Shown here: piece after piece, positions 53,241 through 62,186 of the stretch
Numbering within the stretch: the first letter of the stretch is position 1
How the letters are laid out: every line of letters begins with the position of its first letter
NCBI RefSeq assembly: GCF_020524485.1
Contig: NZ_JAIVLF010000001.1
Span: 1,240,001-1,304,000, forward strand
Reading direction: 5' to 3'
DNA from: Novosphingobium profundi
GTDB lineage: Bacteria > Pseudomonadota > Alphaproteobacteria > Sphingomonadales > Sphingomonadaceae
DNA: 64,000 nucleotides
Position numbers and translations under genes: made by a program
Notes under the pieces: generated by a model
Seen by the model: only the letters and a program-made list of their open reading frames with translations
What the model was told of the DNA's origin: nothing
The model's database searches: none

Positions 53241-54872
53241 TCAGGTCTGGATCACCTTGTTGGTGGGGGCGGCGAGGCCCTCGTAGGTGAAGTTGCGGAG
53301 GCGCACCGAGCCTTGGCCCGCCGCGTAGATACCGATGCGCAGGGCCAAGAAGCCGCCAAAGACATTGTGGTGCATACCCGAGACTTCCATGCGCGTGCCG
53401 TGGCGCTGCCAGGTCGCCCCGTCGTCGGTGGAATAGTGCCAGGTGATCACGTTCTCGATGTTGGTCAGACGAAGCCGCAGCGTCCGCGTGGACAGGGGAA
53501 TGGCCGCCCACTCCAGTTCCTGCGAATACTCGAAGAGCTTGAGGGCTTCGGCGGTGAAGCCTAGGCCTGCGAAGGCCTTGTCGTTGTAGAACAGGATAAG
53601 GCCCGCCTCAGCAGCGGGATCGAGGAGGTCGAGCGAGATTTCGGCCTCGTAGCTGCGGTCCGGGACGGTGCAGGTGAGCGGGCTGGAATCGGCCGGCGAA
53701 GTCCCGCGCGCGGCGATCTCGAGGCTGGAGCTGCGATAGCTGGCGCGCGTCCCGTCCTCGGCCTTGGGGGCGTGGAAAGACCACTGCGTGCCCATGCGGT
53801 TGGCCGTAAAGTCATCCGACAGCGCCGGGGCTGAGGCCGAACGCGCGCCTCCGGCAGGGATCGGGAGGGGCAGCGAGAGATCGCCGCCAATCGCCTCGAA
53901 CCAGCCATCTTGCGTCCAGCGGATCGGCTCGAGCAAGGTCTGGCGGCCCAGCGTGTACATCGCGTTTTCGTAGCCGTGGTAGACCATCCACCAGTCGCCC
54001 GAGGGGCCTTCGACGAGCGTGGCGTGGCCGCGTGACCACCACGGTTCGTTGACGCTGGTGGTGCGCACGATGGGGTTGTGCGGGCAATGCTCCCAGGGGC
54101 CATGGACCGAGCGCGAGCGCGCGGTAATGACCATGTGGCCGGTAACAGGGCCCGCCGTGCCGCCTACGGCGGTGACGATGTAGAACCATTCGCCCCGGCG
54201 CAGCAGCTTGGGCCCTTCGGGCGCGAAGTTCTCGGTCACCCACTCGTCGGGGAAGCGCCAGGGATCGTAGGCGGGCTCGACCTCGCCGTCGGTGGCGAGG
54301 CCATCGTCGGTGAGGCGTACCTTGCGGATGCCGTTGACGAAGAGATAGCGCTTGCCGTCCTCGCCCACGATGTGGCCCGGATCAATGCAGCCCGGGATGT
54401 TGAGGTCGACCGGTTCGCTCCAGGGGCCTTCGATCTTGTCCGCCCAGATCGCGTAGATGCCCCAGGGCTTCCCCGCGGGCGCGGCGGGAATGTAGATGTA
54501 GAAGCGTCCGTCGTGTTTGCAGATGTCGACCGCCCAGACGGTGCCGATATTGGTGTGGAGCGCGGGGCCGACAGGGGCCCAGTTCACAAGGTCGGTCGAG
54601 CGCCAGATAACGAGGCCGGGATAGGAATCGAAGGAGGAAAACGTCATGTAGTAGACGTCCCCGTCCTTCAGGATCGAGGGATCGGGGTGATCGCCCGCTA
54701 CGATGGGGTTGCGGAAATAGCCGTTGCCCAGATCGGCCTTGCGCTGGCCGTTCGCGCCCGTGCTCCAGCCCTCGGGCATCTGCGCGAGGCTCTTGGCGGC
54801 GAGCGGTGCGGCGGATGCGGCCACGGCGCCGGCGGCGGTGCCCTTGAACAGGCTGCGGCGGGAAAGGGTCAC
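53241..54872 (-). CDS. Glycoside hydrolase family 43 enzyme
   Basis: This 543 aa protein has a twin-arginine signal (SRRSLFKGTAAGAVAASAA). The five-bladed GH43 catalytic part has the base Asp in GDHPDPSILKDGDVYYMTFSSF, the modulating Asp in CIDPGHIVGEDGKRYL and the acid Glu in APEGPKLLRRGEWFYIV. A C-terminal beta-sandwich (about 350-540, ending VRLRNFTYEGLAAPTNKV) resembles the GH43-associated or DUF1349-type domain. Activity would be beta-xylosidase or alpha-arabinofuranosidase on xylo-oligosaccharides. It lies 37 bases downstream of the GH39 gene in the same direction. Confidence 0.88.
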   Translation of the reverse strand: MTLSRRSLFKGTAAGAVAASAAPLAAKSLAQMPEGWSTGANGQRKADLGNGYFRNPIVAGDHPDPSILKDGDVYYMTFSSFDSYPGLVIWRSTDLVNWAPVGPALHTNIGTVWAVDICKHDGRFYIYIPAAPAGKPWGIYAIWADKIEGPWSEPVDLNIPGCIDPGHIVGEDGKRYLFVNGIRKVRLTDDGLATDGEVEPAYDPWRFPDEWVTENFAPEGPKLLRRGEWFYIVTAVGGTAGPVTGHMVITARSRSVHGPWEHCPHNPIVRTTSVNEPWWSRGHATLVEGPSGDWWMVYHGYENAMYTLGRQTLLEPIRWTQDGWFEAIGGDLSLPLPIPAGGARSASAPALSDDFTANRMGTQWSFHAPKAEDGTRASYRSSSLEIAARGTSPADSSPLTCTVPDRSYEAEISLDLLDPAAEAGLILFYNDKAFAGLGFTAEALKLFEYSQELEWAAIPLSTRTLRLRLTNIENVITWHYSTDDGATWQRHGTRMEVSGMHHNVFGGFLALRIGIYAAGQGSVRLRNFTYEGLAAPTNKVIQT

Positions 54873-54909
54873 GAGAGGGTCTCCGAAAGAGGCAGGCGCA
54901 CGCGGCGCA

Positions 54910-56481
54910 TCAGTTGGTGGCGGGCGCGAGCGTGACGAGAGTCACGTCGTTGCGGCGCATGGGAAGCGAAAGGTCAAGCGTGCCATCCTGCGCCACGCTG
55001 ACGACGCGGTCGCTTTCGGGCCGGTCGGCGGTTTCGGCCTGCATCTGCGCCATCTCGTCGGCATCGAGGGCCGCGGGCATGCCCATGTCGATGTAGAGCG
55101 AGAGCGGGTCGTTTCGGCGATAGCCGGTGCGGTGGACCTGGAGGTGGTAGGTGCCGGGGCGCAAGTGGTCGAAATGCAGCTCGACCGGGCGGCTTTTCGC
55201 GGTCGGCACGAGGCGGGTGAAGAAGGGCTTGTTGCTGACCTTCTGCTCGGGCTGCTGCCAGTCCCAGATCACGGCGGCCACATTCTGTCCGTCGCGCGCG
55301 ACGAAGCTCTGCGTGTCCTTGACCGCAATGGCGTCGCCGCGAAGGGCATTCAGGTACTTGTAGGTGAACCAGGCGGGCTTGCGGATGCCGTCCTTGTTCA
55401 TCAGGCCAAAGCCGCCGTGGAAAGGGGTGGGCGGCGGGCCTGGTTCCTCGAAGAGGTCGGTATAGGCCCAGTAGCTCATGCCCTGAACCGCGCCTTGCGT
55501 GCCCTTGAGGCGCGAGAGGATGTAGGGGGCCGAGATGTAGCTGTCGTGCACGAAGTCGCGCGGGGTGTAGCTCGTGCTCCACTCGGTGAAGAAGAGCGGG
55601 ATGCCGGGGTAGGCCGAGGCATCGATCTGTTCGCGTACGTTCAGGACATCGGAAATGACCGCGTCGGGCTTGTCCGAAAGCTTGGTGTCCTGCTTGCCCT
55701 CCTCATCGAGGAAGCCGCCTTCCACGCCGTAGCTGTGGGTCGCGACGAAATCGACCGGCAGGCCATTGGCCTGGGCATAGGACAGGAATTCCGGGACCCA
55801 GGCCGCGCCCGCTGTCGCGGGACCGCCGACGCGCAGGGCCGGGTCGATGGCCTTGATGGTGCGCGCGGTGTCGGCGTAGAGGCCGAAATAGGCGTCGCGG
55901 TCGGCGTTCTCCCAGAAGCCGTCGAGGTTGGGCTCGTTCCACAGCTCGAAGTACCAGCGGCGCACTTCGGCCGCGCCGTAGCGATCGCGCAGGTGTGTGA
56001 CGAAGGCGTGAACCAGATCGCGCCACTTGTCGGGCTGGGGATGCGAGGTGTTGCCCTTCCAGTAGAACAGCTGGAGATCGGACGTGCGCATCACGGCAGG
56101 GGTCCAGCCCAGCTCGATGAAGGGGCGGATGTTCTTGGCCAGCAGCGCATCGTAGAGCCGGTCGATCCCGGTCCAGTCGTAGACGATCTTCCCGTCGACC
56201 TCCTGCACCGTGCCCAGCGTATCGTGGAAGATGTCGTGAAAGCGGATGTAGCGAAAGCCCAGTTCATCGGAGACGGTCTGGAGCTGGGCCTGGCTGTCGG
56301 GACGGATGAGCGTTCCGGGAAAGTCCGAGCCGACCGACTGCGTGGCGAACCGGTCCATCGGGCCTGTGGTCTTTGCAGCGTCAATGGTGATGTGGCGCAC
56401 GGCGCTGTCGGGCGCGGCGCTGGCCGCCAGCGATGTTCCGCCCAGAACAAGGGCCATGCCCGCTGATATCGCGCTTTTCAT
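54910..56481 (-). CDS. Glycoside hydrolase family 39 enzyme, beta-xylosidase-like
   Basis: This 523 aa protein has a signal peptide (MKSAISAGMALVLGGTSLAASAA). The TIM barrel shows YIRFHDIFHD, FIELGWTPAVM, the acid/base Glu in RRWYFELWNEPNLDGFW, and the nucleophile Glu in PLFFTEWSTSY. A beta-sandwich tail follows. GH39 enzymes are mostly beta-xylosidases. With GH43 next to it, the pair suits hydrolysis of xylan side products. Upstream (56482-56616) I see no gene; the MFS gene follows on the same strand. Confidence 0.9.
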   Translation of the reverse strand: MKSAISAGMALVLGGTSLAASAAPDSAVRHITIDAAKTTGPMDRFATQSVGSDFPGTLIRPDSQAQLQTVSDELGFRYIRFHDIFHDTLGTVQEVDGKIVYDWTGIDRLYDALLAKNIRPFIELGWTPAVMRTSDLQLFYWKGNTSHPQPDKWRDLVHAFVTHLRDRYGAAEVRRWYFELWNEPNLDGFWENADRDAYFGLYADTARTIKAIDPALRVGGPATAGAAWVPEFLSYAQANGLPVDFVATHSYGVEGGFLDEEGKQDTKLSDKPDAVISDVLNVREQIDASAYPGIPLFFTEWSTSYTPRDFVHDSYISAPYILSRLKGTQGAVQGMSYWAYTDLFEEPGPPPTPFHGGFGLMNKDGIRKPAWFTYKYLNALRGDAIAVKDTQSFVARDGQNVAAVIWDWQQPEQKVSNKPFFTRLVPTAKSRPVELHFDHLRPGTYHLQVHRTGYRRNDPLSLYIDMGMPAALDADEMAQMQAETADRPESDRVVSVAQDGTLDLSLPMRRNDVTLVTLAPATN

Positions 56482-56616
56482 TACCCGCTCCCATGTCTTC
56501 TTGTCGGGCTACTGTTAGCGCAATCATTTTATGGCGCAAGCCTCTTCCCGCACAGAGTAGGCGCGCAGCGTTGATAGCGTTCTCGTCAGAAAGGCCTGGC
56601 GCCGTGGGGTGGGATG

Positions 56617-58026
56617 TCAGCTAGGCTCGGGCTCCCGGCGGCGCGGCCGCAGGGTCACAAGGCAAAGGACCGCACCAAGAACGGACAGTCCGGCCGAGAC
56701 GATCGCGGCCTGCCGCCAACCGGCAAGAATATCGCCGCCCGGCGCATTCGCGATCATCAGCGCGACCAGGGTAAGGCCGGTCGCCGAGCCGAGGTAGCGC
56801 GCGGTATTGTTCGCGCCGCTGCCGATGGCCGCATCGCGCGGCGGTACGCTGGCGATGGCCTGCTGGCCGAGCGCGGCGTTGAGGTAGCCGTTGGCCGCAC
56901 CCGCCAGCAGCATGCCGGGGATGAAGCCGATGACGCCGCCCATTTCATCGGCAAAACCGGTCGCAAACTGGCCGATCCCGCAGGCAAGAAGCCCGGCGAC
57001 GATGATCCGGGGCGGAGTGGCGCTTTCGGGGAGGTAGCGCGCGCCCATGGCGGTCACCGAACTGGTCGCGGACCAGGCCATGAGGACAAGCGCGCCGATC
57101 ACGGGCGAGAGGCCGTAGGCGCGCTCGAGTACGGTGGCGCTCACCGACATCAGGCCGAGCACGCCCGCGCCTGAGAAATAGGCGCCCAGGGTTGCTCCGG
57201 TGAAGTCGGGGCGGCGGAACAGATCGAGGTTGAGCATGGGCGCGGCCCGGCGCTTCTCGATCAGGACGAAGGCGGTGAGAAGGAGCAGGCCCAAAGCGAT
57301 CAGGCCGAGAACTAGCGTGCCGGAATTGGTGCCGCGTGCCTGCGTCATCGCGGCAAGCAGGGAGGCGATGCCTCCGCCGAGGGTGATGGTGCCGCCAAGG
57401 TCGAGCGGGCGCGGCGTTCCGGCATGGGATTCGCGAAGGACGCGGTGTGCTGCCGCCGCGAGGGTGAGCGAGATGATGCCTTCGACGAGATAGACCATGG
57501 CCCATCCGCCAAGGACTTCAAGTGCGGCGGCAAGCAATGGGCCTGCCGCAACGCCTGCGCCCAGCGCCATCGCCCAGATGCCGGTGGCGTGGCGGCGGCG
57601 GGTGGGATCGGGGAAGCTCTGAGCCAGGAGGCCGAGCCCGGCGGCCATGATGCCTGAGCCGCCCATGCCCTGCGCCACGCGCAGGAGGATGAGCGGGATG
57701 GGGCCGGTCGCCAGGCCTCCCGCGGCGAGGGTTGCGCCCATGATGGCAAGGCCCGCCACGAACACGCGCTTGCGGCCGTAATCGTCGGCCAGCGCGCCGC
57801 CGGGGAGCAGGCCGATGGCGCAGCCCAGCGGCATCGCGCTCAGGATCCAGGCCTGGGCGCCCGCGCCTGCGCCCAGCGCCTCGGACGTGGCGGCAAGCGT
57901 TGTGAGGGGGAGTGTGAAGACGACCAGCACCAGGGCCGTTGCGAGCGAGACGATGGTCAGCGCCTGCGTGGCTTCACGCTGCGCGCCTGCGTCCCGGTGC
58001 GCTTTGGGTGAGCTGGTGCCGGTCAT
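56617..58026 (-). CDS. MFS transporter, DHA2-like (14-TM type)
   Basis: This 469 aa protein is strongly hydrophobic with 12 to 14 helices. The first-half motif A reads GALADDYGRKRVFVAG, and motif C-like GAGVAAGPLLAAAL suggests a drug/H+ antiporter. The loop between halves (VLRESHAGTPRPLDLGGT) is typical of EmrB/QacA-type proteins. It may export an inhibitor, or have no link to the glycosidases. It is 8 bases upstream of, and co-directional with, the GH genes' left neighbours only loosely; the next gene upstream ends 8 bases away. Confidence 0.85.
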   Translation of the reverse strand: MTGTSSPKAHRDAGAQREATQALTIVSLATALVLVVFTLPLTTLAATSEALGAGAGAQAWILSAMPLGCAIGLLPGGALADDYGRKRVFVAGLAIMGATLAAGGLATGPIPLILLRVAQGMGGSGIMAAGLGLLAQSFPDPTRRRHATGIWAMALGAGVAAGPLLAAALEVLGGWAMVYLVEGIISLTLAAAAHRVLRESHAGTPRPLDLGGTITLGGGIASLLAAMTQARGTNSGTLVLGLIALGLLLLTAFVLIEKRRAAPMLNLDLFRRPDFTGATLGAYFSGAGVLGLMSVSATVLERAYGLSPVIGALVLMAWSATSSVTAMGARYLPESATPPRIIVAGLLACGIGQFATGFADEMGGVIGFIPGMLLAGAANGYLNAALGQQAIASVPPRDAAIGSGANNTARYLGSATGLTLVALMIANAPGGDILAGWRQAAIVSAGLSVLGAVLCLVTLRPRRREPEPS

Positions 58027-58034
58027 TCAGGCGA

Positions 58035-58784
58035 TCAGTTGCCGTTGCCAAGCTTGCCGAGCGCGGTCGCGCCCGAGAAGGCCTTGGGCCAACCCGCGTA
58101 GAAGGCCAGGTGGCCCATGGCCGCACCCAGTTCCGCCTTGGTGAGACCGTTCTCGATCCCGCGCTGGAGGTGGAAGCCAAGCTGGTCAGCGTCGCCGCTG
58201 GCGGTCAGCGCGACGATGGTCACGAGGCTGCGGTCACGCGGGGCCAGGTCCTGGCGCAGCCAGAGTTCGTCAAAGAGCACTTCGTTGGTCATCTCGCCGA
58301 GCGTCGGGGCGATCTGGCCCACGCCGTTGTTCACCGCGTTCTCACGCTGGCCATCGTTGGCGGGCTTGTCGTTGAGCGGGGTCGTCGCGGGCTGGATGGC
58401 CGACGCCTCGATGCCGCGCTCCTGAAACACCTCGTCGGCGATCTGGACGGCCGAGACGGCGTTGGGCCAGCCCGAGTAGAAGGCGAGCTGGGTGATGAGG
58501 CCGCCGATCTCGGTGGGCGTCACGCCGTTGTCGAGCGCGCGTTCGAGGTGGGGACGGATCTGCGCGCTCTTGCCGGTCGAGACGAGCACCGAGAGGGTCA
58601 CCACGCTGCGGTCGCGCGGCGAGAGTTCTTCGCGCTTCCAGACATCACCGAACAGGACGTTGTCGGTGTAGCGGGCAAGCGCGGGGGCGGCGCGCTGCAT
58701 GTAGTCGGGCGCGACCGATTCGGCGGCCGAAGCGGCACCGGGCATGGCGACGGCTGCGGCCGCGGCGAGGATGTGCTTGTTCAT
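58035..58784 (-). CDS. Exported double carboxymuconolactone-decarboxylase-domain protein
   Basis: This 249 aa protein starts at ATG 58784 (TGGAGAAGACA). A signal peptide (MNKHILAAAAAVAMPGAASA) precedes two CMD-like repeats: NVLFGDVWKREELSPRDRSVVTLSVLVS near 45-75 and NEVLFDELWLRQDLAPRDRSLVTIVALT near 165-195, each followed by FYSGWPNAV or FYAGWPKAF. The whole chain has no Cys, so an AhpD-type CxxC peroxidase mechanism is excluded. The repeats show an internal duplication. It is followed on the same strand by the MFS gene. Function unknown. Confidence 0.82.
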   Translation of the reverse strand: MNKHILAAAAAVAMPGAASAAESVAPDYMQRAAPALARYTDNVLFGDVWKREELSPRDRSVVTLSVLVSTGKSAQIRPHLERALDNGVTPTEIGGLITQLAFYSGWPNAVSAVQIADEVFQERGIEASAIQPATTPLNDKPANDGQRENAVNNGVGQIAPTLGEMTNEVLFDELWLRQDLAPRDRSLVTIVALTASGDADQLGFHLQRGIENGLTKAELGAAMGHLAFYAGWPKAFSGATALGKLGNGN

Positions 58785-58906
58785 TGTCTTCTCCAGTATC
58801 GTATTGGAATGACGAGTGGCACCCCTCATGGCTCCCGTTTGCCGCCTTGAGGAAAATGCGACGGGACGATGAGATGCGTTCATCGTCCCGTCGGCGCTCG
58901 TCCGGA

Positions 58907-59140
58907 TCAGGCCAGAGGGCCGTAGCCGGGGCGCTTGAACAGGGTCTTTTCCTTCGCCTGGATTTCCGGCGCGTAGACACTGTTCATCCATTTCGAAGGG
59001 GACACGTCCTCGATCCCGACCGAGACCGAATGCGCGCCATGGCCGAGGGTCTCGGCGATGAGGGCAGTGATGCGGTCGGCCAGTTCCTGCTTTTCGGCCT
59101 CGTTATGGCCGGGGTACATCTTGATCGCGACGTGGGGCAT
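58907..59140 (-). CDS. Tautomerase family protein (4-oxalocrotonate tautomerase-like)
   Basis: This 77 aa protein starts at ATG 59140 (GAGGA upstream) and begins MPHVAIKMYPGHNEAEKQEL; Pro2 is the catalytic base after Met removal. Length and LADRITALIAETLGHGAHSVSVGIEDV match the 4-OT group of tautomerases. It lies between the CMD-domain gene and an SDR gene on the same strand. The substrate is unknown; a longer frame to 59200 is not needed. Confidence 0.88.
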   Translation of the reverse strand: MPHVAIKMYPGHNEAEKQELADRITALIAETLGHGAHSVSVGIEDVSPSKWMNSVYAPEIQAKEKTLFKRPGYGPLA

Positions 59141-59177
59141 GGGAAGTGTCCTCTTCTCGTCTTGTCGGAGGCCGGGA

Positions 59178-59942
59178 TCAGCGGGCGACGTAGCCGCCAT
59201 CGACGGCGATCACGTGGCCGACCACGAAGCTGGCGCCCGGGCTCGACAGCCACATGACGGCGTTCGCAACTTCCTCGGCGGTGCCCAGCCGGTCGATCGG
59301 CACGTCGCGCATCATCGCGTCCACCGCGTTCTCGCGTTCCATCATCTCGGCCACCATCGGGGTGTTGATGATGCCCGGTGCGACCGCGTTCACGCGGATG
59401 CCCTGCGCGGCGTATTCAAGCCCGGCCGTCTTGGTCAGGCCATGCACGCCGTGCTTGGCCGCGTGGTAGGTCGAACGGCCCGGAACGCCGACGAAGCCGC
59501 CGAGCGAGGAGTTGTTCACGATGGCGCCCGAACCCTGCTTCTTCATCTGCGCCAGCTCGTACTTCATGGCGAGGAACACGCCGCGAAGGTTGATGCCGGT
59601 CATGTGGTCGAAGGCTTCGACTTCGGTCTCGGCCAGGTCGGCGACATCGCTCTGGATGCCGGCGTTGTTGAAGGCCATGTCGAGGCGGCCGTAGGTCTCC
59701 ACGACCTTGGCAACCGCCGCTTCGACTTCGCTGGCTTCAAGCACGTTGCAGGTGACGGGAAGGACGGTGAAACCCTTGTCGGAAAGGCCCTTGGCCGCTT
59801 CGGCGAGCGCGTCGGCGCGGTTGTCGAGCATGGCGACCGAAGCGCCAGCCTTGGCGTAAGCCTCGGCGGCGGCAAGGCCCATGCCGGAAGCGGCGCCGGT
59901 GACGAGGGCAACCTGGCCGGAGAAATCATAAGTGGGGTTCAT
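59178..59942 (-). CDS. Short-chain dehydrogenase (glucose 1-dehydrogenase-like SDR)
   Basis: This 254 aa SDR has VTGAASGMGLAAAEAYAKAGASV, NNAGIQSDVADL, VNNSSLGGFVGVPGRSTYHAAKHGVHGLT and the C-terminal SFVVGHVIAVDGGYVAR typical of classical SDRs. It starts at ATG 59942 behind AGGAG. It precedes the tautomerase gene on the same strand and follows the zinc alcohol dehydrogenase gene by 48 bases. The substrate is unknown. Confidence 0.9.
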   Translation of the reverse strand: MNPTYDFSGQVALVTGAASGMGLAAAEAYAKAGASVAMLDNRADALAEAAKGLSDKGFTVLPVTCNVLEASEVEAAVAKVVETYGRLDMAFNNAGIQSDVADLAETEVEAFDHMTGINLRGVFLAMKYELAQMKKQGSGAIVNNSSLGGFVGVPGRSTYHAAKHGVHGLTKTAGLEYAAQGIRVNAVAPGIINTPMVAEMMERENAVDAMMRDVPIDRLGTAEEVANAVMWLSSPGASFVVGHVIAVDGGYVAR

Positions 59943-59990
59943 GGAAGGTACTCCTGAAATGGAATGGGGGAGAGGACGGGCCGGTTGGGC

Positions 59991-61040
59991 TCAGGCGTCC
60001 ATCGTCGCGATGTCGATCACGAAGCGGTACTTCACGTCCGAACGCTTCATGCGCTCGTAGGCTTCGTCGATGCCATCGGCCCGGATCATCTCGATGTCGG
60101 CGGTGATCCCGTGCTCGGCACAGAAATCGAGCATTTCCTGGGTCTCGGGAATCCCGCCGATGAGCGAACCGGCAATCGAGCGGCGGCCCATGATGAGGTA
60201 GCCGATGTTGGGCGACGGGTGGGGGCTGTCGGGCAGGCCGACGAGGGTCAGCGTGCCGTCGAGGGTGAGAAGGCCGGTGTAATCATCGAGCTTGTGCGGC
60301 GCGGCGACGGTGTCGAGGATGAAGTCGAAGCTGCCCCGGTGCGCGGCCATCTCACCGGCATTGCGCGAGACGACGACCTCGTCGGCGCCCAGCTTCAGCG
60401 CGTCCTCGCGCTTGCTTTCCGAAGTGGTGAAGGCGACGACGTGCGCGCCCATCGCCTTGGCGAGCTTGACCGCGACATGGCCAAGACCGCCGATGCCGAC
60501 AATGCCGACCTTCTTGCCCGGGCCCGCTTTCCAGTGGCGCAGCGGCGAATAGGTGGTGATACCCGCGCACAGCAGCGGCGCCACGGCGGCGAGCTGCTCG
60601 GTGGGATGGGTGATCTTGAGCACGAACTTGTCGCTCACCACGATGTCCTGCGAATAGCCGCCCAGCGTGTGGCCCGGGGCTTCCTCGCAGTCCCCGTTGT
60701 AGGTGGGCGTCATGCCGTTCTCGCAGAACTGCTCGAGGCCCTGTTCGCACGGGCTGCAGTGCTGGCAGCTGTCGACCATGCAGCCAACGCCCACCACATC
60801 GCCTTCCTTGAAGGCGGTGACATCGGCGCCCACGGCGGTGACGCGGCCGACGATTTCGTGGCCGGGGACGCAGGGGAACAGCGTGCCGCCCCATTCGCCG
60901 CGCACGGTGTGCAGGTCCGAATGGCACACGCCGCAGTAATCGATGGCGATGGCAACGTCGTTGGCGCCGGGCGCGCGGCGCGTGATGGTCATTTCCTCGA
61001 GCGGACGGTCGGCGGCGGTGGCGCCGTAAGCCTTGGTCAT
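59991..61040 (-). CDS. Zinc-dependent NAD(P) alcohol dehydrogenase (YahK/CAD-like)
   Basis: This 349 aa medium-chain dehydrogenase has catalytic zinc ligands in IDYCGVCHSDLH and VPGHEIVG, the structural zinc cysteines in CMVDSCQHCSPCEQGLEQFC, and the NADP fold VGIVGIGGLGHVAVKLAKAMGA. The pattern matches broad-range aldehyde reductases of the cinnamyl-alcohol-dehydrogenase class. It starts at ATG 61040. A LysR-type gene lies upstream in the same direction, 133 bases away. Confidence 0.93.
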   Translation of the reverse strand: MTKAYGATAADRPLEEMTITRRAPGANDVAIAIDYCGVCHSDLHTVRGEWGGTLFPCVPGHEIVGRVTAVGADVTAFKEGDVVGVGCMVDSCQHCSPCEQGLEQFCENGMTPTYNGDCEEAPGHTLGGYSQDIVVSDKFVLKITHPTEQLAAVAPLLCAGITTYSPLRHWKAGPGKKVGIVGIGGLGHVAVKLAKAMGAHVVAFTTSESKREDALKLGADEVVVSRNAGEMAAHRGSFDFILDTVAAPHKLDDYTGLLTLDGTLTLVGLPDSPHPSPNIGYLIMGRRSIAGSLIGGIPETQEMLDFCAEHGITADIEMIRADGIDEAYERMKRSDVKYRFVIDIATMDA

Positions 61041-61173
61041 ATCGGTGTCCTATGCTGGAAAGCGGTGGTTCGCTTCTCCAGATAGGACAGGGGAGGCTTT
61101 GCGATTAGCCGCCGCGTGTTCGATGGAGCGTTGAGCCATTTTCATCCATGGCCCGGGAACGCAACGACACCCC

Positions 61174-62085
61174 TCAGAGGCCGAGCGGGGCCATCTCGCG
61201 GATGAGCTCAATCAGCAGGCGCAGCCCTGTGGGCACCTGTCGGCGGCTGGGATAATAGATCTGGAAACCCGGGCCGGTGGTCGCCCAGTCATCGAGCACG
61301 GTCTGCAACTGGCCGCTGGCGATGAAGGGCGCGACAACCGGTTCGGGCCCATACATCAGGCCGCCGCCGCCAATGGCGATGGAGACCATCGAGCGGCTTT
61401 CATCGACAGTGATCTGGCCAGGGACGGCAATGTCGAATTCCTCGCCGTCGCGGCCCATGAACTCCCAGCGGTAGATGCGGTCATCGCCGAGCCGTACGCC
61501 CAGACAGCGGTGCTCCTTCAGTTCCTCCGGGTCCTGCGGGGTGCCGAAGCGCTCCAGATAGGCGGGAGCTGCGGCGACGATCCAGCGGATGTCGGGCGAG
61601 AGGCGCTGCGCGATCATGTCCTCGGGTACGGTGCCGCCGTAGCGGATCCCGGCATCGAAGCCGGAGGCAACGACATCGACCATGCGGTTGGAGGCGACGA
61701 TGTCGACCTCGACATCGGGGTAGCGCTCCATGAACACCGGGATCACCGGCGAGAGGAGCAGGGCGGCGGCATCGGCCGCGACATTGAGGCGGATGCGGCC
61801 CGTGGGCGTATCGCGGAAGCGGTTGAGCGCGTCGCGCGCCTGGTCGATCCGGGCGAAGGGATCGCTGATCGCCTCGCGCAGTTCCTCGCCGGCCGAGGTC
61901 AGCGTGACCGAGCGGTTGGTGCGGTTGAGGAGGCGCACGCCAAGCCGCTCTTCCAGGCCCCGCAGCGAGTGGCTGAGCGCCGAAGGGCTGACGCCGATCT
62001 CGAGAGCGGCCTTCCGGAAACTGCCGTGGCGGGCAATCGCGAGGAAGTAGGAGAAATCGGCGATGTCGGTGCGACTTATGGACAT
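61174..62085 (-). CDS. LysR-type transcriptional regulator
   Basis: This 303 aa protein has the N-terminal winged helix (FSYFLAIARHGSFRKAALEIGVSPSALSHSLRGLEERLGVRLLNRTNRSVTLTSAGEEL) and a LysR substrate-binding domain. The start ATG 62085 has a long leftward gene order behind it: alcohol dehydrogenase, SDR, tautomerase and CMD protein, all same strand. These are plausible targets, as are the two cupins upstream. Confidence 0.92.
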   Translation of the reverse strand: MSISRTDIADFSYFLAIARHGSFRKAALEIGVSPSALSHSLRGLEERLGVRLLNRTNRSVTLTSAGEELREAISDPFARIDQARDALNRFRDTPTGRIRLNVAADAAALLLSPVIPVFMERYPDVEVDIVASNRMVDVVASGFDAGIRYGGTVPEDMIAQRLSPDIRWIVAAAPAYLERFGTPQDPEELKEHRCLGVRLGDDRIYRWEFMGRDGEEFDIAVPGQITVDESRSMVSIAIGGGGLMYGPEPVVAPFIASGQLQTVLDDWATTGPGFQIYYPSRRQVPTGLRLLIELIREMAPLGL

Positions 62086-62114
62086 GGGCCCCTAATGAGC
62101 CTTTGCGCGCGAGA

Positions 62115-62167
62115 CCGCAACCGGCCCGCAGGGTGGAGATAACTCTCTTCCCGGCAGGCGGTTGCGG
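62115..62167. repeat. 8-bp inverted repeat between LysR and the first cupin gene
   Basis: CCGCAACC (62115-62122) and GGTTGCGG (62160-62167) are exact complements 37 bases apart. They lie downstream of the leftward cupin gene (ends 62187) and upstream of the LysR gene, and may form a terminator-like stem or LysR-related looping site. No T-run is seen. Confidence 0.35.
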
Positions 62168-62186
62168 TGTGCTGCTGGCGCGGGGG

